64,000 bases of DNA from Gammaproteobacteria bacterium (GTDB lineage Bacteria; Pseudomonadota; Gammaproteobacteria; Burkholderiales; Gallionellaceae). The DNA lies in contig JAHJNJ010000024.1 of assembly GCA_018820925.1 (NCBI GenBank), forward strand, positions 1 through 64,000, written 5' to 3'. The position numbers and the translations under genes were made by a program. The notes beneath the pieces are model-generated. The model searched no databases and was not told the DNA's origin. It worked only from the letters and a program-made list of their open reading frames with translations. Of the stretch, positions 61,954 to 64,000 are shown in pieces; the stretch's first letter is position 1; every line of letters begins with the position of its first letter.

Positions 61954-62261
61954 AAGACGGTGTATCGCGCCTTGGCCCTGCTCTTCCTGACAGGCGCAAG
62001 CGCTTTGCCGCCATGCCATTCATATTAAATATGTCTGTCCGGATCACATGCAAACAAAACCCTCGCCGGTAACTAGCCTCGGTTTGTTTACAGGTGATAC
62101 ACTCCAAAACCATGAACAAATCATCAATCACAAGCGCCTTGACGACGCCCATCCCGACCAAGCCTCCTGACAGACGGTAGCCTTGCAAGTCATCATCCTG
62201 GCGAAATATATCCGGCAGGAACGTCTATACAATCAGAACCGTACAAGAATCGAGCAGAACC
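61954..62261. other. Intergenic stretch before nhaB
   Basis: About 308 bp. A 22-codon plus-strand frame (MNKSSITSALTTPIPTKPPD) is present but unsupported. TTGTTTACA and GATACACT near 62090 could be a weak promoter. No repeat or RNA gene seen. Confidence 0.4.
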
Positions 62262-63764
62262 ATGACTACAGCAACCCAACCCGGCGTCCTTAACGTCCTC
62301 GCCAGCAGTTTCCTCGGCCATACGCCGCGCTGGTACAAACAGGCCATCGTCGCCTGCCTCATCCTCAACGTGGCGGTGTTCTACACCGCCGGACCGCTGA
62401 TCACCGGCTGGCTGATCCTCGGCGAGTTCATCTTCACGCTGGCCATGGCGTTGAAATGCTTTCCGCTGCAACCCGGCGGCCTGCTCGCGCTGGAGGCAGT
62501 CATCCTCGGCCTGACCGACACGCATACCGTCTACCGCGAGGTCGAGCACGGCCTGCCCGTGCTGTTGCTGGTGATCTTCATGGTGGCTGGCGTGCATTTC
62601 CTGCGCGGCATGCTGTACCGCATGATCAGCCACATCCTGCTTGGCATCCGATCCCGCATCCTGCTCAACCTGGTCGTCATCGTGGTGGTCTCCGTCTTTT
62701 CGGCCTTCCTCGATGCCCTCACCCTGCTGGCGGTACTGGTCGCCGTCTCAATCGGCTTCTACGAGGTCTATCACAAAGCTGTATCCAGCAAGGGTTATCA
62801 CGAGGACCCCGACCTGACCGATGATTACGTGGATGAGCTGCATCGCGCCGACCTCGAGCAGTTTCGCGCCGTGCTGCGCAGCATGCTGATGCACGGCGCC
62901 ATCGGCACGGCCATCGGCGGGGTCTGTACCCTGGTCGGCGAACCCGAAAACATCGTCATCGGCACCGAAGCGGGCTGGAGCTTCATGGAGTTCTTCATGC
63001 ATGCGGCACCGTCCACCATCCCCACCCTGCTGGCCGGTTTTGCCACCTGTGTGGTGATCGAAAAATATAAATTGTTCGGCTTCGGCGCGGAACTGCCCGC
63101 CGGCGTGCGCCAGATCCTGCTGGACGAAGACCGCCGCCTGCGCGCCAGCCACACCGCGCATGACCGCCTGATGCTGGTCGCCCAGGGCGTGGTCGCGGTG
63201 CTGCTGGTGCTGGCGCTGGGCTTTCACGTCGCCGAGATCGGCCTGATCGGCCTGGCGGTCATTGTCATCGTCTCGTCCATCGCCGGCGTCACCGACGAAC
63301 ACCATGTCGCCGAAGCTTTCATGCCTGGCCTGCCGTTCGCGTCCTTGCTGGTGGTGTTCTACGTGATCGTGGCGATGATCAGCAGCCAGCACATGTTCGT
63401 TCCCGTCATCCAGTGGGTGCTGGCGATGGAGGACCGCATGCAGGTGTTCATGATCTTCGTCACCAACGGCGCGCTGTCTGCCATCAGTGACAACGTGTTC
63501 GTGGCGGCCATCTACATGAAGGAACTCAAGGCGGTATTCGACTCCGGACTCACCACGCGCGAACTGTTCGATGCACAATCCGTCGCGGTGGTGATGGGGA
63601 CGGGCATCCCGAGCATGTCCACGCCGAATGGGCAAGCGGCCTTCCTGTACCTGCTGACCTCGCAGATCGCGCCGCTGATCCGCCTCGGCTATGGGCGCAT
63701 GCTGTGGATGGCCCTGCCTTATGCGATTGTCACGACGATTGTTGCCGGGCTGACGCTGTACTGA
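62262..63764 (+). CDS. nhaB: Na+/H+ antiporter NhaB
   Basis: The 500-residue inner-membrane protein has about 11-12 helices and the NhaB landmarks FLGHTPRWYKQAIVACLILN, GIRSRILLNLVVIVVVSVFS-AFLDALTLLAV, GGVCTLVGEPENIVI and SAISDNVFVAAIYMKELK. It exports Na+ in exchange for protons. Together with the Mrp system at the left end it shows a strong sodium-handling capacity. It appears monocistronic. Confidence 0.95.
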   Translation: MTTATQPGVLNVLASSFLGHTPRWYKQAIVACLILNVAVFYTAGPLITGWLILGEFIFTLAMALKCFPLQPGGLLALEAVILGLTDTHTVYREVEHGLPVLLLVIFMVAGVHFLRGMLYRMISHILLGIRSRILLNLVVIVVVSVFSAFLDALTLLAVLVAVSIGFYEVYHKAVSSKGYHEDPDLTDDYVDELHRADLEQFRAVLRSMLMHGAIGTAIGGVCTLVGEPENIVIGTEAGWSFMEFFMHAAPSTIPTLLAGFATCVVIEKYKLFGFGAELPAGVRQILLDEDRRLRASHTAHDRLMLVAQGVVAVLLVLALGFHVAEIGLIGLAVIVIVSSIAGVTDEHHVAEAFMPGLPFASLLVVFYVIVAMISSQHMFVPVIQWVLAMEDRMQVFMIFVTNGALSAISDNVFVAAIYMKELKAVFDSGLTTRELFDAQSVAVVMGTGIPSMSTPNGQAAFLYLLTSQIAPLIRLGYGRMLWMALPYAIVTTIVAGLTLY

Positions 63765-63847
63765 CCCTCATCTTGATGTCCTGCTGAAGCTGGAGATTCA
63801 ATGGCTCCGGCACAGCAGGCATTCCATCCCGTTCAACAACAGACTGC

Positions 63848-64000
63848 TCAATCCTCGTCGTCGTCCCCGGCCATGACCCGGCGCGGTACCGTGGCCGGGT
63901 CGGCGGTGATGGCGCGGTAGATCTCCACGCGGTCGCCGGGCTTGAGCAGCGCATCCAGTTCCGCCCCCTTGCCGAAGATGCCGACCTTGCATTGCGCCAG
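63848..64000 (-). CDS. rnfH: RnfH-family ubiquitin-like protein (3' part, cut by window edge)
   Basis: The visible 50 residues read CKVGIFGKGAELDALLKPGD, RVEIYRAITADPATVPRR and an acidic tail GDDDED. The G-D-R-V-E-I-Y-R-x-x-x-A-D-P motif is the RnfH/UPF0125 signature. The upstream part lies beyond 64000. RnfH is linked to Rnf electron-transport operons in some diazotrophs, though also found elsewhere. Confidence 0.85.
   Translation of the reverse strand: MAQCKVGIFGKGAELDALLKPGDRVEIYRAITADPATVPRRVMAGDDDED

Noticed and set aside
61954-62261. Search for a tRNA or small RNA gene before nhaB
   Set aside because: No cloverleaf-like arms or terminator hairpin could be made out. No tRNA or rRNA gene was recognised anywhere in the window.

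Overview
The window looks like a chromosomal segment of a nitrogen-fixing betaproteobacterium. The gene set suggests an iron- or sulfur-oxidising relative of Gallionellaceae/Nitrosomonadales, but that placement is inference from gene content and recalled similarity, not a search. Most genes are typical proteobacterial housekeeping genes. GroESL is CIRCE-controlled, ahcY is preceded by an SAH riboswitch, and the right third is a large molybdenum-nitrogenase cluster with sigma54/NifA signals.

Layout. 1-1034: start of a secreted Ig-repeat lipoprotein on the minus strand, cut by the window edge. 1369-11491: a complete Mrp/Mnh Na+/H+ antiporter operon (fused A/B, C, D, E, F, G) followed by a P-type cation ATPase, a DUF502 membrane protein and a diguanylate cyclase. 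11492-12240: a gene-poor relic zone. 12240-14467: groESL with its promoter, CIRCE operator and terminator. 14502-22000: a sugar-nucleotide-type reductase, bioA, dacB, ubiD, a DUF559 nuclease embedded in repeats, and two LpxL-type acyltransferases. 22029-26073: a methyl-cycle block, metK, then an SAH riboswitch with ahcY, a small holin-like membrane protein and metF. 26165-39146: mixed housekeeping genes (trhP, cytochrome b561, a retropepsin-like protease, ttcA, a pteridine-reductase-like SDR, a MidA-type methyltransferase, a uracil-glycosylase-like protein, a broken ParE toxin with its antitoxin, cca and slt).

39291-58142 is the nif region, almost all on the minus strand. nifH-nifD-nifK-nifT, a 2[4Fe-4S] ferredoxin, nafY and small accessory genes lie to the right. 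A second transcript carries an LRV iron-sulfur protein and an unknown partner. A third carries nifE-nifN-nifX-rseC-like, then DUF269, DUF683, fdxB, a [2Fe-2S] ferredoxin, an unknown protein, nifZ, a SagB/ThcOx-type oxidoreductase and an ankyrin protein. Perfect or near-perfect sigma54 sites (TGGCAC-N5-TTGC) precede nifH, nifE and the LRV gene, and NifA-type TGT-N10-ACA sites precede nifH and nifE. draT, which shuts off NifH by ADP-ribosylation, is divergent from nifH. nifA, nifB, nifS, nifU, nifV and draG are not in the window.

58143-60600 is a repeat-rich accessory stretch with an orphan AbrB-type antitoxin, small membrane proteins and a phage-antirepressor-like fragment. 60628-61953 holds a sigma54-type promoter followed by a SIR2-like protein translationally coupled to a bacteriohemerythrin, the most interesting little-described module here. 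nhaB and the tail of an rnfH-type gene close the window.

Four families of palindromic intergenic repeats recur across the window, several of them inside the nif operons. One family ends in GC-rich hairpins and forms composite elements of about 100 bp. The strongest leads are the SIR2-hemerythrin pair, the nifZ-coupled SagB-ankyrin cassette, the overlap of the nifH UAS with the start of draT, the repeat-embedded DUF559 gene and a repeat insertion that appears to have split mnhC from mnhD.
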